64,000 nt of DNA from Culex pipiens pallens (lineage: Eukaryota; Arthropoda; Insecta; Diptera; Culicidae): assembly GCF_016801865.2 (NCBI RefSeq), contig NC_068938.1, positions 192,909,538 through 192,973,537 of the forward strand, read 5' to 3'. How positions within the stretch are numbered: position 1 is the first letter of the stretch; the number at the start of each line of letters is the position of its first letter. The notes under the pieces were generated by a model. The model was not told the origin of the DNA. It did no database searches and was given only the letters and a program-made list of their open reading frames with translations. Below, one piece after another: positions 53,394 through 64,000 of this stretch. The translations under genes and the position numbers were made by a program.

Positions 53394-54818
53394 ATGTTTT
53401 AAGCTGAGAAAATTTCACACCAGTTTCACTTTTAATATTGAAAATCAATTATTTCCAAGATTTCATCACTTGAAAATAGAGGATCAATTGAGTAGAACTT
53501 AAAAAATAACCTCATTTTTTGTAATTTTAATTCATTGTCATATCTCAGCAACCAAGGCAAAGGTCGGATCAACTAAGTTAAAAACCGAATTGTTCAGAAT
53601 TTTCTCAGCTTTTCAAAGATATATTTTTAAAGATGAACAAGGATGGACACCATTAAAAAAAATAAAATAATGCCAAATTTGTTGATGAACTCTAATAAAA
53701 TAAAAATAAATAATAAAATAATAAATAACTCTAAAACGGTGCACTTTATCAAAACTTTATAATAGTTCTATTCGATTTAGTGTTTTAGTAAAACATTTAA
53801 AAAATGACCCTTTGAATTTTTTGTTGTTGTTTGTTTTCCATTTTTTTATGTTGTTCGCTTTCAAACAAAAACCTATAACCTGGTAAAAAAAACTAAACTC
53901 CCGTCATACGCTAAGCTCAGAAGCTGGAACTTTTTGTCTACTAAAACATATCAAGAAATGAAAAGGCAAAGGGGGGTAAAATTTGTCAAATTCTATTTTT
54001 TGTGATAAAAAGTTATTTGAAAAAATTGGTTTACTTTTAACAATGTAACTATTTTTTCTGAATAATCTAAATCATAATCGTAAACTTTGCGGAATACACC
54101 AAATTGATCAGAAAATCCCTTCTTAAGATTAAGATTTTCAAATGTTTTCATAGCACTTTTCAATGGACGGCCCCCAAATTTGTATGGAGACTTGTGTGAA
54201 AAAACTAATGATACAAAATGACATTTTTGGACAAAAGGAATCGATGGAAAAGTTTTATACAAGTAAAAAAAATAAAATCAGGATTTTTTGGGCAAAATTC
54301 ATGAGATCTACTGTTTATTATAATTCATATTGCACTTAACCAGTAAGGTAAAATTATTGACAAGTTTTAAAATTTGTTGTAAAAGTTTATCCACTCTAAT
54401 TCGATAGTTTTTTTGAATGATTAAAACTTAGAAAGAAAAAAAAATGATTGCATTAAATTGCAAACCAATTATTTTTATCAAAGTTGCTCATGTTTAGTTT
54501 ACAAATGTTACATGACGGATAACCCATAACTTCATCCTAACCCATTTTTGTCAAATTCACACTTTGATATACCGATTTATACCGAGGACATTTCCAAAAC
54601 TTCATGAGATTATTTATTATAAACATTTCTTCAAAATAATGCTAACAAAATTTGAAATAAAAATTTCACGCATTAAAAAAATCAATGAAGTTATGTTCAA
54701 ATAATGAATTTATAATATATTTAAAAATGTAAAAGGTTTTGTGAAAAATCCCTTTCACGGTGACAATTCCCTCCTCCTCCCATCCCATCACTCCGACCAG
54801 TTATTATTTATCTTCCAG
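53394..54818. other. AT-rich spacer with one dispersed-repeat copy
   Basis: 54080-54260 matches, in inverted form, the dispersed family seen at 1880-2010 and 47400-47540 (CCCCCAAATTTGTATGGAGA). The rest is AT-rich until a GC-balanced block starts at about 54760. Confidence 0.4.
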
Positions 54819-54933
54819 GATTACCGGGGGGCACACGACTTCAACGAGATTCTGCTTTTTGCTCTCCACACTCCACATTCTAGCCCAGGCCAGCATCCAG
54901 ACGGCCAAAGAGTTGAAAGAATCGTCGTTGTAA
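54819..54933 (+). CDS. Candidate terminal exon (low confidence)
   Basis: TTATTTATCTTCCAG at 54804-54818 is a good 3' splice site. With two nucleotides carried from upstream, 37 codons follow (containing FCFLLSTLHILAQASIQTAK) and end at TAA. Third positions are about 70% G or C. However, a second frame (DYRGAHDFNEILLFALHT...) is also open through the block, so coding status is uncertain. Family unknown. Confidence 0.25.
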
Positions 54934-55970
54934 AAACCTTTTATAAAATAATGCTGCTACTTCCCGCGGACTAGAGCTCGCTCACCAGAATCACTGTGGC
55001 CAAGGGTTGACAAGGGAGAACCCCGGGGCAGGAAACGCATAAAAAATGAGAAACGAACCCATAAAAAGCATAGAAAGCAAATTAATTCAATTTGTAAGTG
55101 TCCATCGCATAAATAATCGAGTGAATCGATTTTATTCAATTAAGATGTTAACTAATGGGTTTTTGCTCTCTGAGTTTCGACACGACACAGGTTGATCGTT
55201 GGAATGTTTTGAGCTGATTCTGTTTGGAGCGATCTGGTTGATCCATTTCGGGAGATAGTGTTGGCAGAGAACAAGTTGTTTGACAGGTGGTTCTATTTCT
55301 TTATTTTCAGACGACAAGCTTAAACGATATAATTACCATACTAAAAGTCAGAAACTCTTTTGTTTCAGGAAAATGCTCACACCTCACTGTTCGGATCCCG
55401 TGTCTCCTCGGGGAGGAAGAGGGAAAAACTCAACTCGCATTGTAAATGAGTGCAGAAATGGAAAAGTTTGTAGCTCATTCTTCATTCTGGAATTTCTTCG
55501 TTTGAGATTTCGATGAGTGCGGAAAGGGGTGGCAAAACAATGAGGCAAGTACGCGTGTAAGGAAGGAATTTTCCAACAAGTTGAGCGTCCATGACGAGGA
55601 AAATGGAGAAAGTACGGACGTGTTCCTCACAAGTGTGTAGGAAATGGGGGGAAAATGTTTCCATAATGAAAAGTTTCCTTTTGAATAAGAAGCAAAGTGA
55701 CAACCGGGGAAAAGGGTGGTGTTGGAAAAAAGGGGTGAATTACTTGGGGGTAGTTTTTCTTTTTGTTGTTTTGCAACTTTCCCAAGCGATATGCTGATGT
55801 GTGTTGAGCGCAATAGAACAAAGAGCGATAGAAATGCTTGGATGCTAGTTGGAATTGGTACCATTTTATGTTCTAAGAAAATAAAGCAAGCAGTCAGGGA
55901 ATGTAGATTGCCATAATATTCATTTTATTAAAAGCAATTCAATAGAAAGAATGGAAGTTAACAAGTTTTA
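54934..55970. other. GC-balanced spacer, no supported gene
   Basis: Contains 3'-splice-site-like TTTATTTTCAG (55300-55310) and CTTTTGTTTCAG (55357-55368). The latter precedes a short frame (ENAHTSLFGSRVSSGRKREK...) too short to call. A 129-residue minus-strand frame at 55475-55864 lacks coding character. Confidence 0.35.
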
Positions 55971-55982
55971 AATAGAAATTTC
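55971..55982 (+). repeat. 12-bp target-site duplication, left copy
   Basis: AATAGAAATTTC is repeated exactly at 56812-56823. Confidence 0.88.
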
Positions 55983-56811
55983 TTGCCCAATGTCACCGAT
56001 GCCAACGTTTTGGGCACGGTTCCCGGAACTGCACTTTGGCGCCGAATTGTGTCAAATGCAGCGCAGCCCACCTCACGGCTGCATGCACGCTGCCCAAGAA
56101 AGCATCCCTGGGAAAGGAACACCAAGCCGAGCAGAACAAGCGGAACGTGAAGTGTGCTAACTGTGACGGTAACCATACTGCCAATTACCGCGGGTGCACC
56201 GCAAGGAAGACCTACCTCGAGGCGCCGGAGAAGAGGAAAAAGCCAGCACCACATTTCTCAAGGACTTCGACAGGTCAATCCTCGACCGAACCCCGTCAAA
56301 CGAATCCTCCTGGATTCGGGCGTACTTACGCCAGCGTGGCGGCTACCGCAAACGGTCCAACCCCGGACAGCAACAGTGATGGTGATTTATTCACCCTCAC
56401 CGAATTCCTCTCCCTTGCGAGGGACATGTTTACGCGACTCAACATTTGCCGAAACAAGCTGGAGCAGTTTTTCGCGCTGCAAGAGCTGATGGGGAAGTAC
56501 CTATGCCCTGCATAGGTTCAAGCTCATACACCGTGTTCAAGTCTAAGCCTTCAGTGAAGAACTGAAAACATTTTCTGTGATATAGATTTTAGCTTTCCTT
56601 TCCTTCTTCTTCTTCCCTAGCAAAAGTAGCAGTTGTTTTAAACAGTTTTTTCTGCTCTCGCTTAATCGATTGAAATGTACTGAACTTATTTCATCCAATG
56701 ATTGTATCTGAATTATTTTGTAGCTGTAAGTATCTCCAAAACTCTGCATTTTGTAATTAGTTAAGCAAATTGTATTATGTTAAGTACAACAAATAAACAT
56801 GAATTGAATTG
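55983..56811 (+). mobile_element. 5'-truncated ORF1-only LINE insertion, 829 bp
   Basis: Exact 12-bp duplications flank the insertion, which ends AATAAACATGAATTGAATTG. It starts inside a CCHC zinc-knuckle ORF1 and runs through that ORF's stop into a 3'UTR of about 300 bp. No reverse transcriptase ORF lies between the ORF1 stop and the tail. Either the source element is ORF1-only, parasitic on a full LINE, or ORF2 was deleted before insertion. Confidence 0.9.
55985..56515 (+). pseudogene. LINE ORF1 C-terminal fragment with CCHC zinc knuckles
   Basis: This is the 176-codon end of a Gag-like nucleic-acid-binding protein. Three knuckles are visible: CHRCQRFGHGSRNC (CX2CX4HX4C), CVKCSAAHLTAAC (CX2CX3HX4C) and CANCDGNHTANYRGC (CX2CX3HX6C). 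A Lys/Pro-rich linker with TYASVAA and a C-terminal helix ending MGKYLCPA follow. The arrangement is typical of Jockey-clade ORF1 proteins, which coat element RNA. The N-terminus is missing through 5' truncation; the rest is intact to the stop. Confidence 0.88.
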
Positions 56812-56823
56812 AATAGAAATTTC

Positions 56824-57854
56824 ATTACAACCCAACCTATAATGATAATAATGTCTTGGATTCAACAAATGCAAACTTAATTTTTTTTTCAATCTTCTTT
56901 TGCCGATATTTAAATAAACTTTTTTTTTCATAAAAAAAAAACTATTAGTGAAATTTGTATGCTTGAATTTTCATTTTTTGAGTATATGGTTTAGGAGACA
57001 AAAAACACAACTTTTGAGCTATAGGGAAGTATGATTAGTGATTTGTTGGAAAAAATGTGTTTTGTGGATAAAATAGATTTTTTGTCAAAAATATTTTTAC
57101 TGAAAAATTACCGTTATTAAATTTCTTAAATAATGTTCATGATTGTCAATCTCTGAAAATATTTTTTTCGAAAAGTTCAGAAAATTTGGTAATTATGAAA
57201 CAATTGTGAAATTTTATGATCCTTTTATATTTATTTTTGAACATTTTGGAATCAAGACTATTATTCTAAATGAGCGTTATATTGAATGTTTGACCCTTTT
57301 GCAATGTTAGTCTTGATTCCAAAATTTTAAAAATATGTTTTTCCAAAATTTCTTAAAATTTTTCAATTTTTTTTACTGGAAATTTTCTGAAATTTTCGAA
57401 AAAAAATTGGGAATGCACAATCATGGACGCTATTTTAAAAAATCGAAAATTGGGAATTTTTCTGTTCAAATTATGCTTTATTGTATTGAGATTTTGTTGT
57501 ATAGTACTTTTAGATTGCAAAATTTAATTTAACACTAAAAACTGCTGTTGAAAAAATCGAGTAAATTTATTTTTTTGTTGAAAACCTGATGCCAAAATTG
57601 TTGTCCAAAATTCTCTATGGCTTAAAAGTTGCGGTTTATTGTATCTTAACATATAAAAAAATTCAAAAGTTAAAACATACGAATTTTGTGGAATTATTTT
57701 TTTTTGTTAAAAATAAGTTAATTTAAAAATCGGCGATTTTTTCCAAGAACCTATTTTTTTCTGAAAAAGCCCTCCAATAGACACCAAATCAATTAAAAAA
57801 ATCGCAAAATGGCTTCTTTGGTCATAGGTAAGGACCCCCCAAAGTTTAAATCAA
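56824..57854. repeat. AT-rich DNA with dispersed foldback-family copies
   Basis: The ATTGAATGTTTGACCCTTTTG block at 57283 matches 2396, and 57600-57850 contains inverted versions of the family at 47340-47650 (CACCAAATCAATT, GGACCCCCCAAAGTTTAAATC). No gene seen. Confidence 0.5.
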
Positions 57855-58060
57855 ATAATTCAATTCAATTCAATTTATTTTATAAGTAAATAATCAATTT
57901 ACAATTCCGTATTTCTTATAACCTTATAGAGAATTGGAGTACCTTTCAACTATGATTTGTACTATAATTCATTTTGATAAGTCGCTATTAAAAATTATGC
58001 AGTTTAGTTAAGTACTTCAAAAGTAATGCTAAAAAAATGATTTTGACTATAGTTCGGAAG
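57855..58060 (-). mobile_element. Retroelement 3' end with (AATTG)n tail, second copy
   Basis: On the minus strand this ends in AATTGAATTGAATTG at the 57855 side. It matches 26336-26516 (TCAATTTACAAT, GGAGTACCTTTCA, TATAATTCATTTTG). The other boundary and a target duplication were not found. Confidence 0.65.
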
Positions 58061-58109
58061 ATTGTAAAAAGGGTGGTTTTTGTAAGAAACCCCGTCATGA
58101 TATACATTT

Positions 58110-58986
58110 TCAGAAAGGTATTTGAAAGACCTTTCCTACGCGACTAAAACATTGAAGATCTGACAACCCTTTGAACAGGTCATCAAAAGGCCATTCCAGC
58201 GCGTTCAAAACAATTAAGATCTGGCAACCCTATCAAAAGTTATAAGCACTTAAGTGATATTTAAGCACTTTTTGGAAGCTGGATCTCAGATATTTTGATG
58301 AAAACGTTGTCCGGAACTTATTGTGCGACCTGTCGTTGGATAGGTAATCAAAAGACCTTTCCAACGCGTCCAAAATATTGACAATCAGACAATCCTATCA
58401 AAAGTTATAAGCACTTAACTGCCCCTGATCGCATAAATGTCCCATATGCATTTTCATCGATTTCGAGTTAATGATGCAGTTTTGTTCAAAATTGTGTGCT
58501 CTTTCAAAAGAGCCTATAACATCCAGTACTTTGTTCTAGAAATCAGGAGGAAATCCAGTTTTTTCGCGAAAACTTAACACGTAGCCTTATGTATGGGACA
58601 AACTTCAAATGCGTTTTGCTCAGCTTGCTGTTTTTGCATATGGGACATTTATGCGAACATGGGCAGTTAAGTGTTATTTATACCCTTTTTGGAGACCGGA
58701 TCTCAGATGTTTTGATGAAAACGTTGTCCAGATATATCATGCGACCTATCTTTGGATAGGTAATTAAAAGACCTCTCCAACGAATTGAATTGGAGATTTT
58801 ACTCACCTATCATAAGTTGTAAGCACATAAGTGCCCTGAAATATGAAGATCTGACTACCCAATCTGATGGTATGAATAATGAGTCAAATTGATAGAACAC
58901 TGAAAGGTCCGCCCTTTTGTGTCTATTTTGGATAGCATTACCCTTTAAATGTGAGGAAGGCACCAACCACCTTAGGGTGGATTAAG
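58110..58986 (+). mobile_element. Decayed copy of the 164-bp-array element
   Basis: It contains diverged units (AAGACCTTTCCAACGCGTCC, GGATCTCAGATGTTTTGATG, GATCTGGCAACCCT) and the same right end GTGAGGAAGGCACCAACCAC...GGTGGATTAAG as 6101-6135. Units are much more diverged than in the 4904-6051 array. A MITE is inserted at 58419-58666. Confidence 0.8.
58419..58666. mobile_element. TTAA-flanked MITE, 248 bp
   Basis: The termini pair over 32 bp with two mismatches (CTGCCC...TGATCGCATAAATG and CATTTATGCGAACATGGGCAG). TTAA lies on both sides (58415-58418 and 58667-58670), the target duplication expected for piggyBac-type transposition. Non-coding. A related older segment is at 6290-6345. Confidence 0.85.
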
Positions 58987-60916
58987 TAACGTTTTATTTT
59001 AAAAGCGAGATTTCTGTAGATTTAAATGCTGCTTTTGCCTTAAATAATTGTCAGATTTGAATGCTGAAATTTTCAATTCTGCAAATTATGGAAATGACAT
59101 ACTATCTTCTGGGAATTGAATTAGTTCAAGTTAAAAAAAAGCATTTAAAAAGGGGCTTTATATATTTTTTGGATGTAACTATAATAGTTTTAAAAGTACT
59201 ACACCATGTAAAATGGAAGAAAATTTGAATTTTTTTATGGAGAGACTAGAAAAAATTCACGGGTCCACGAAATCATAAAAAATACCTGACCCTGCATATG
59301 CAACAAAATAATTTAAAATAAAATATTTTTTCCAAGATATAAAACAAACCTATTGAGAAAACTATTTTCAATCGTATTTCATGTCAATAAATCAATTAGG
59401 CCTGTGCTAATTTAATTTAAGGTTCAGGTCTCCCACCCTTCTTATTTTTTTTTTTCAAAAAAAAAACATTCTGTTACAACAACTTGATAATTTGGCAAGA
59501 AATTTTAATTTAACTTTTGTTTGTCCTCTTTTTGACTTGGATGTACAAAAAACATAAATGTCATTTGCACTAGTCTACAAGGGGATAGAATAATGTGAAA
59601 AATCGAGTCTAAATTTTAAGCACTTTTTTCATAACAACATTAATTTTAAAATTTGGTTCCTTTTTCACGAAAGTCGAACGTGTACAGAAAACTTACTTGT
59701 GTTATTTTTTCATAAATTGCCATTTATCAGCAATAATTTTTCTTTATGGTTCCAACCACGAATATCGTAGCATTGATTGTTTTAATCAGTTATTGAGGCT
59801 GCCGCAAATATTTTTTAAAGTTTATGTTCTTTGATTCTGGCTGAAATGAAGGAAATAGAAGGGTTAAAATATAAACAAAATTGAAAATTCTTACGAGGTT
59901 TTTTTTATAAAATGCTTTTTTCGCGATCACAAATGTCTTGCAATAAGTTTTAATGAGATATATGATTACTAAAAAGCAAAACATTTTTAAAAGTGTCCAA
60001 ATATACTTCAAAAGAAAACATTGTTTTAACTTGAATTGTACCTGTTTTGAAGAGGGACTGAAAATTTTGCCCGTTGGATATTCATTTAAATATAGAGGAT
60101 TAAACCTTAATATTCTTAATGTATTTATCGATGATTAAAAATCTGTTAATAACTCCTTGAATAAAATACATTTGAATAATATTATATTTCTCTGATGCTA
60201 TAAGTAGCCGTCGAATTCCCCATGTTTCTCACAATAAAAAGTTATGCTAATCTTAATTATCGTTGTACACACGCATCATATGAGCTATAATCCACACTTT
60301 ACTATTACTTCACCAGAACTTAAAAATAAACCTAATAAAAAAGCACCATATCTAAGCCATGCTCATCCTGTGTCCGCTCAACACTTGGGAACCAATTAAA
60401 CTATCAAACTTTTTCTCTCTCTCTCTCCCTATCTTCTTTCGGAATATGCCACGGTTCGGCTAGTCTCTTAATAAAACAAACTTCATATCTCAATTAATTA
60501 AATTTTATGTTCGCTTCATTCGCCCCGCAGAAGAGTTTCTCACTTCCTTCACCTGCTCGTTTGGTTGCTTGCTGGCTCGCAGTAGAGAAAATTTTAGAAG
60601 TGAGAATCTTGTGACTGACCGTGGCCAAAAGGGATCCATGCCGACGACGACGGGTTGGCCAATCCGATTATCCCCGGACGTACACACCTCACCGTGACCC
60701 GCGTGGTCCGCACTTTTCCCAACCCGTTTATTTTTTTCGGCAAGGGGAGAACTTTGGTGAGTTATCCTCCTGAAGGTGTAAGGAAAGCTTTATTATTTTT
60801 TTTTATTGCATATTTTAAGCTTTTTTCATGAAATTTGACTTAAAAATTTCTCGCTACATTCTGAAAACAGCGAAATTTGTCTAAACTAACAAAATACAAA
60901 CCTTTTCTCAATTTAA
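58987..60916. other. Spacer, no supported gene
   Basis: 58987-60180 is AT-rich; the phrase GCCGCAAATATTTTTTAAAG at 59801 belongs to the family also at 18145 and 45380. 60200-60740 is GC-balanced with a CT run at 60413-60428. No coding frame is supported. Confidence 0.35.
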
Positions 60917-60990
60917 ATGAGCCAAAAAAGGGCAGTACCAGCTGGTTTCGGCAGCAAATCTAAACGTGCAGCACCGCTGCCGTACCAACC
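60917..60990 (+). CDS. Candidate first coding exon (low to moderate confidence)
   Basis: An ATG at 60917 opens 24 codons, MSQKRAVPAGFGSKSKRAAP then LPYQ, followed by a strong 5' splice site, CC|GTGAGT at 60991. The basic, Ala/Pro-rich sequence and codon use look real. A good 3' splice site (TTTAATTTCCCAG) ends at 61199, but splicing there gives only a short ORF, so the true next exon may be elsewhere. The start context is weak (TTAAATG). No family recognised. Confidence 0.3.
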
Positions 60991-60999
60991 GTGAGTGAG

Positions 61000-61873
61000 A
61001 ACTAAAATCGTTAAATATTCATACGGTACTCGTATCAATTAAAGAAATTCCCGGACCGAACGAAAAAGCGAACCCCGATGGAAGGCCAGGGAAAAGAAAC
61101 CCAGTTGGGGGAAAATGTGAATGAAAATTCCACGATTCGTTCGCCGTTTGGTGCTAATGTGTATAATCTAATCTTGATTTTAATTTTTAATTTCCCAGCC
61201 AGAAACGCTTTGCTTCCGCGTGGACCTAGAAGCGGACGGCAAACGAGCCAGCCAGCGTGATTCTCTACGGTTTTCTTTTTTTTTTGCTCTGGGTGGAGTC
61301 TCCCCCCACCTCTGGTTGAGCTGTGTTTTTGTAATGTTTTTCAACCCGTTGGCGTGTTGCCGGCTCGGATCTGATTGCAGATTTACCTAGTCGTTTCAGG
61401 TGTTGCTGGTTTTGTACTGGACGGATTTGTTGGACAGGTTATTTTTCAGATAAAACAGTTGGAAAAAAGATTTGATTCATGTGTTTTAAATGAAAAAATA
61501 AAGCTGAAACTATAAAATTTAATTTCGAAGGATTGATCTTCGAAAACAAATCGGTGCTATCCACAAATGACGTAACAAATTAAGGACAAATCTTATGTTA
61601 AGGGTGGCCAAAAGTGGCCCGCCAGCTGATATCTTGTGGCCCACGAGCTCGTTCTGAAATTGCCATGAAAATTCGCTCGCCATGTCAACTTCATGAGCTT
61701 GAATGCATGCTTATTTTTTAAATTATATGTTTGACTTTTTTCTAGTAATAACAAATCTTTACTGTATTCAGTTTCCTAATGTGAGAGAAGTTTCTCGTCT
61801 GTAATTGAATCTCGTTCCTGTTTTCAAATGGTATTGAGGCCAATTTAATCATTTTATTTAGATGATCTCTAAG
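61000..61873. other. Spacer, no supported gene
   Basis: GC-balanced to about 61440, including the 3' splice-site-like TTTTAATTTCCCAG at 61186-61199, then AT-rich. AGGGTGGCCAAAAGTGGCCC at 61601-61620 resembles a hAT terminus but no partner end was found. Confidence 0.35.
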
Positions 61874-63194
61874 TGGGTAATTCTCTACCAACTCACACGA
61901 AATCGGGAAAAGTTGCCCCGACCCCTCTTCGATTTGCGTGAAACTTTGTCCTAAGGGGTAACTTTTGTCCCTGATCACGAATCCGAGGTCCGTTTTTTGA
62001 TATCTCGTGACGGAGGGGCGGTACGACCCCTTCCATTTTTGAACATGCGAAAAAAGAGGTGTTTTTCAATGATTTGCAGCCTGAAACGGTGATGAGATAG
62101 AAATTTGGTGTCAAAGGGACTTTTATGTAAAATTTGACGCCCGATTTAATGGCGTACTCAGAATTTCGAAAAAACGTATTTTTCATCGAAAAAAACACTA
62201 AAAAAGTTTTAAAAATTCTCCCATTTTCCGTTACTCGACTGTAAAAATTTTGGAACATGTCATTTTATGGGAAATTAAATGTATTTTTTGAATCTACATT
62301 GACCCAAAAGGGTCATTTTTTCATTTAGAACAAAATTTTTCATTTTAAAATTTCGTGTTTTTACTAACTTTGCAGGGTTATTTTTTAGAGTGTAACAATG
62401 TTCAACAAAGTTGTAGAGCAGACAATTACAAAAATTTTGATATATAGACATAAGGGGTTTGCTTATAAACATTACAAGTTATCGCGATTTTACGAAAAAA
62501 AAGTTTTGAAAAAGTTACTTTTTGCGTTTATCTTTGTTTCGTAGTCCGTGTCTGTCGCGGGTGACCATGAACGGCCATGATCGATGACGACCAACTTTTT
62601 CAAAACTTTTTTTCGTAAAATCAAGATAACTCGTGATGTTTATAAGCAAACCCCTTATGTCTATATATCAAAATTTTTGTAATTGTCTGCTCTACAACTT
62701 TGTAGAACATTGTTACACTCTAAAAAATAACCCTGCAAAGTTAGAAAAAACACGAAATTTTAAAATGAAAAATTTTGTTCTTAATGAAAAAATGACCCTT
62801 CTTTCCCATAAAATGACATGTTCCAAAAATTTTTACAGTCGAGTAACGGAAAATGGGAGAATTTTTAAAACTTTTTTAGTGTTTTTTTCGATGAAAAATA
62901 CGTTTTTTCGAAATTCTGAGTACGCCATCAAATCGGGCGTCTAATTTTACATAAAAGTCCCTTTGACACCAAATTTCTATCTCATCACCGTTTCAGGCTG
63001 CAAATTATTGAAAAACACCTCTTTTTTCGCATGTTCAAAAATGGAAGGGGTCGTACCGCCCCTCCGTCACGAGATATCAAAAAACGGACCTCGGATTCGT
63101 GATCAGGGACAAAAGTTACCCCTTAGGACAAAGTTTCACGCAAATCGAAGAGGGGTCGGGGCAACTGCTGTGTGAGTTGGCGGAGAATTACCCA
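61874..63194. mobile_element. 1.3-kb palindromic foldback element
   Basis: The arms of about 640 bp (61874-62518 and 62591-63194) are inverted copies with few differences; the right terminus lacks about a dozen bases of the left. The ends are TGGGTAATTCTC and GAGAATTACCCA. The central spacer is about 70 bp (CGTGTCTGTCGCGGGTGACC). Frames of 65-121 codons in the two arms translate to nearly the same peptides because the arms are copies; they are not genes. A possible 2-bp AG flank is the only duplication. Another copy ends at position 40. Confidence 0.93.
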
Positions 63195-64000
63195 AGTGTT
63201 TATTAAATAATGATAAATTTTGGCCGATTTTAATGTAACGTACTTTATGGATAACGCCTATTTGGTTAATTTTATTGCAATTTGAATGCTTGTTTTGTTA
63301 CTATCTAGCACAGTTTGTGTATCTAGGTAGTAAACCCAGCAAGTTTAGTACAAAAGAGCTTACCGGTAATTGTAGTGTTTGAAAAATGAAATCACAAACA
63401 TAAAAAAATATATATTTTTTATTGTTAAAATTAAGTTACATCTTGAATTACATTGTTAAGAAATCCGGTGCAGGAAATTTCTAAAAAAAACAGAATTCAA
63501 TGCTTAATAAATTTAAAGTTTAAATAATTTCAAGGTTGATTTATTGTTGGAAATAAAAAGGATTTCCAAAAATTTCAGTTAAGCTCAAGCATAAAAAAGG
63601 CTTTAGCAAACATTATGAAAATGAAATATTACTTGCCCTTTCAGTAAGGACTTACAAATCCTAAAACAAAAAATTTTAAATGGGTTGAAGTGAAATTATC
63701 ATAAAATAGTGGAATATGATTTTTTCTGCTTTGTTTTATTCTGTTATACATTTTGACTCACTACTTGCAAATTTGTAAATGATTTAGATTAGGCAAAACT
63801 AAATTTTTTTCAATGTTTTTATTTGTTGCAATCTAAAAAGATTTGGAACGCCCAACGCATGTCCAACTTACACGGACGCCCAAGCCTCCAAAAAAGGCTG
63901 TCAAGATAAGTGTTAAACTACATTTCATTTCTTTGCATTTTAAAACATTTCGATACAAAGACTGAAAAGTAATTTTCAGCATCTATTTGAGTGCTGCAAT
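63195..64000. other. AT-rich spacer to window end, nothing recognised
   Basis: AT-rich DNA with no ORF of note, no tandem array and no terminal inverted repeats. Confidence 0.35.

Noticed and set aside
55475..55864. 129-codon minus-strand frame
   Set aside because: Low-information Ser/Phe/Leu-rich peptide in a block with several other overlapping open frames; no motif.
61893..63175. Open frames with matching peptides on opposite strands
   Set aside because: They are the two arms of one palindrome. Similar peptides follow from the inverted duplication, not from conserved coding.
1..64000. CRISPR array, rRNA, prophage or bacterial operon structures
   Set aside because: The only regular repeats are a microsatellite, minisatellites and a 164-bp array without spacers. 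Sequence style is eukaryotic throughout.

Overview
The window looks like 64 kb of nuclear DNA from an insect, most likely a culicine (Culex-type) mosquito. This is an inference from four things: one GC-rich intronless gene in AT-rich surroundings, an arthropod TATA plus TCAGT-initiator core promoter, tRNA-headed SINEs with flanking duplications, and a dense load of MITEs and foldback elements. Nothing bacterial or phage-like was seen. There are no rRNA genes, no CRISPR array and no operons.

Only one complete protein gene is well supported. It lies on the minus strand at 22303-24117 and encodes a 604-residue type I membrane protein: signal peptide, LRRNT, about 13 leucine-rich repeats, LRRCT, one membrane helix and a His/Gln/Ser-rich tail ending in a YEVP motif. 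Its core promoter is visible about 425 bp upstream (TATA at 24569-24574, initiator A at 24542), and the leader carries four short upstream ORFs. Weaker exon candidates on the plus strand lie at 7848-7939, 43618-43739, 54819-54933 and 60917-60990. The best is 43618-43739, which has a clean 3' splice site, mosquito-like codon use, a stop, and an AATAAA about 215 bp later.

Layout. 1-9 kb: end of a palindromic element, foldback DNA, an 8-bp microsatellite and a 164-bp tandem array inside a dispersed element. 9-13 kb: a TIR element with a tRNA-like core, a tRNA-Thr-derived SINE nested in a foldback, two MITEs and a second SINE. 16-20.5 kb: hAT-like TIR elements with CCCGGGAATTCCCGGG motifs, nested palindromes including a perfect 41-bp hairpin, tRNA-like sequence and a SINE. 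20.5-26 kb: the LRR gene and its flanks. 26-32 kb: a 2-kb TIR element carrying a decayed ORF, an 82-bp hAT MITE, a SINE and the second copy of the tRNA-containing TIR element. 34-40 kb: a foldback cluster with a recurring 14-mer and a short poly(A) LINE end. 41-48 kb: tandem/inverted arrays, a candidate terminal exon, and two hAT elements with perfect 8-bp target duplications. 51-59 kb: two RT-less LINE-derived insertions with target duplications, one keeping a CCHC zinc-knuckle ORF1 tail, and a decayed copy of the 164-bp-array element holding a TTAA-flanked MITE. 61.8-63.2 kb: a 1.3-kb palindrome whose terminal 40 bp also begin the window.

The window is essentially one gene in a long repeat-rich intergenic or intronic landscape. 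The most informative content is the set of transposable elements whose boundaries are fixed by exact or near-exact target-site duplications. Family names, copy numbers and gene orthology could not be checked without a database and are marked as inference.
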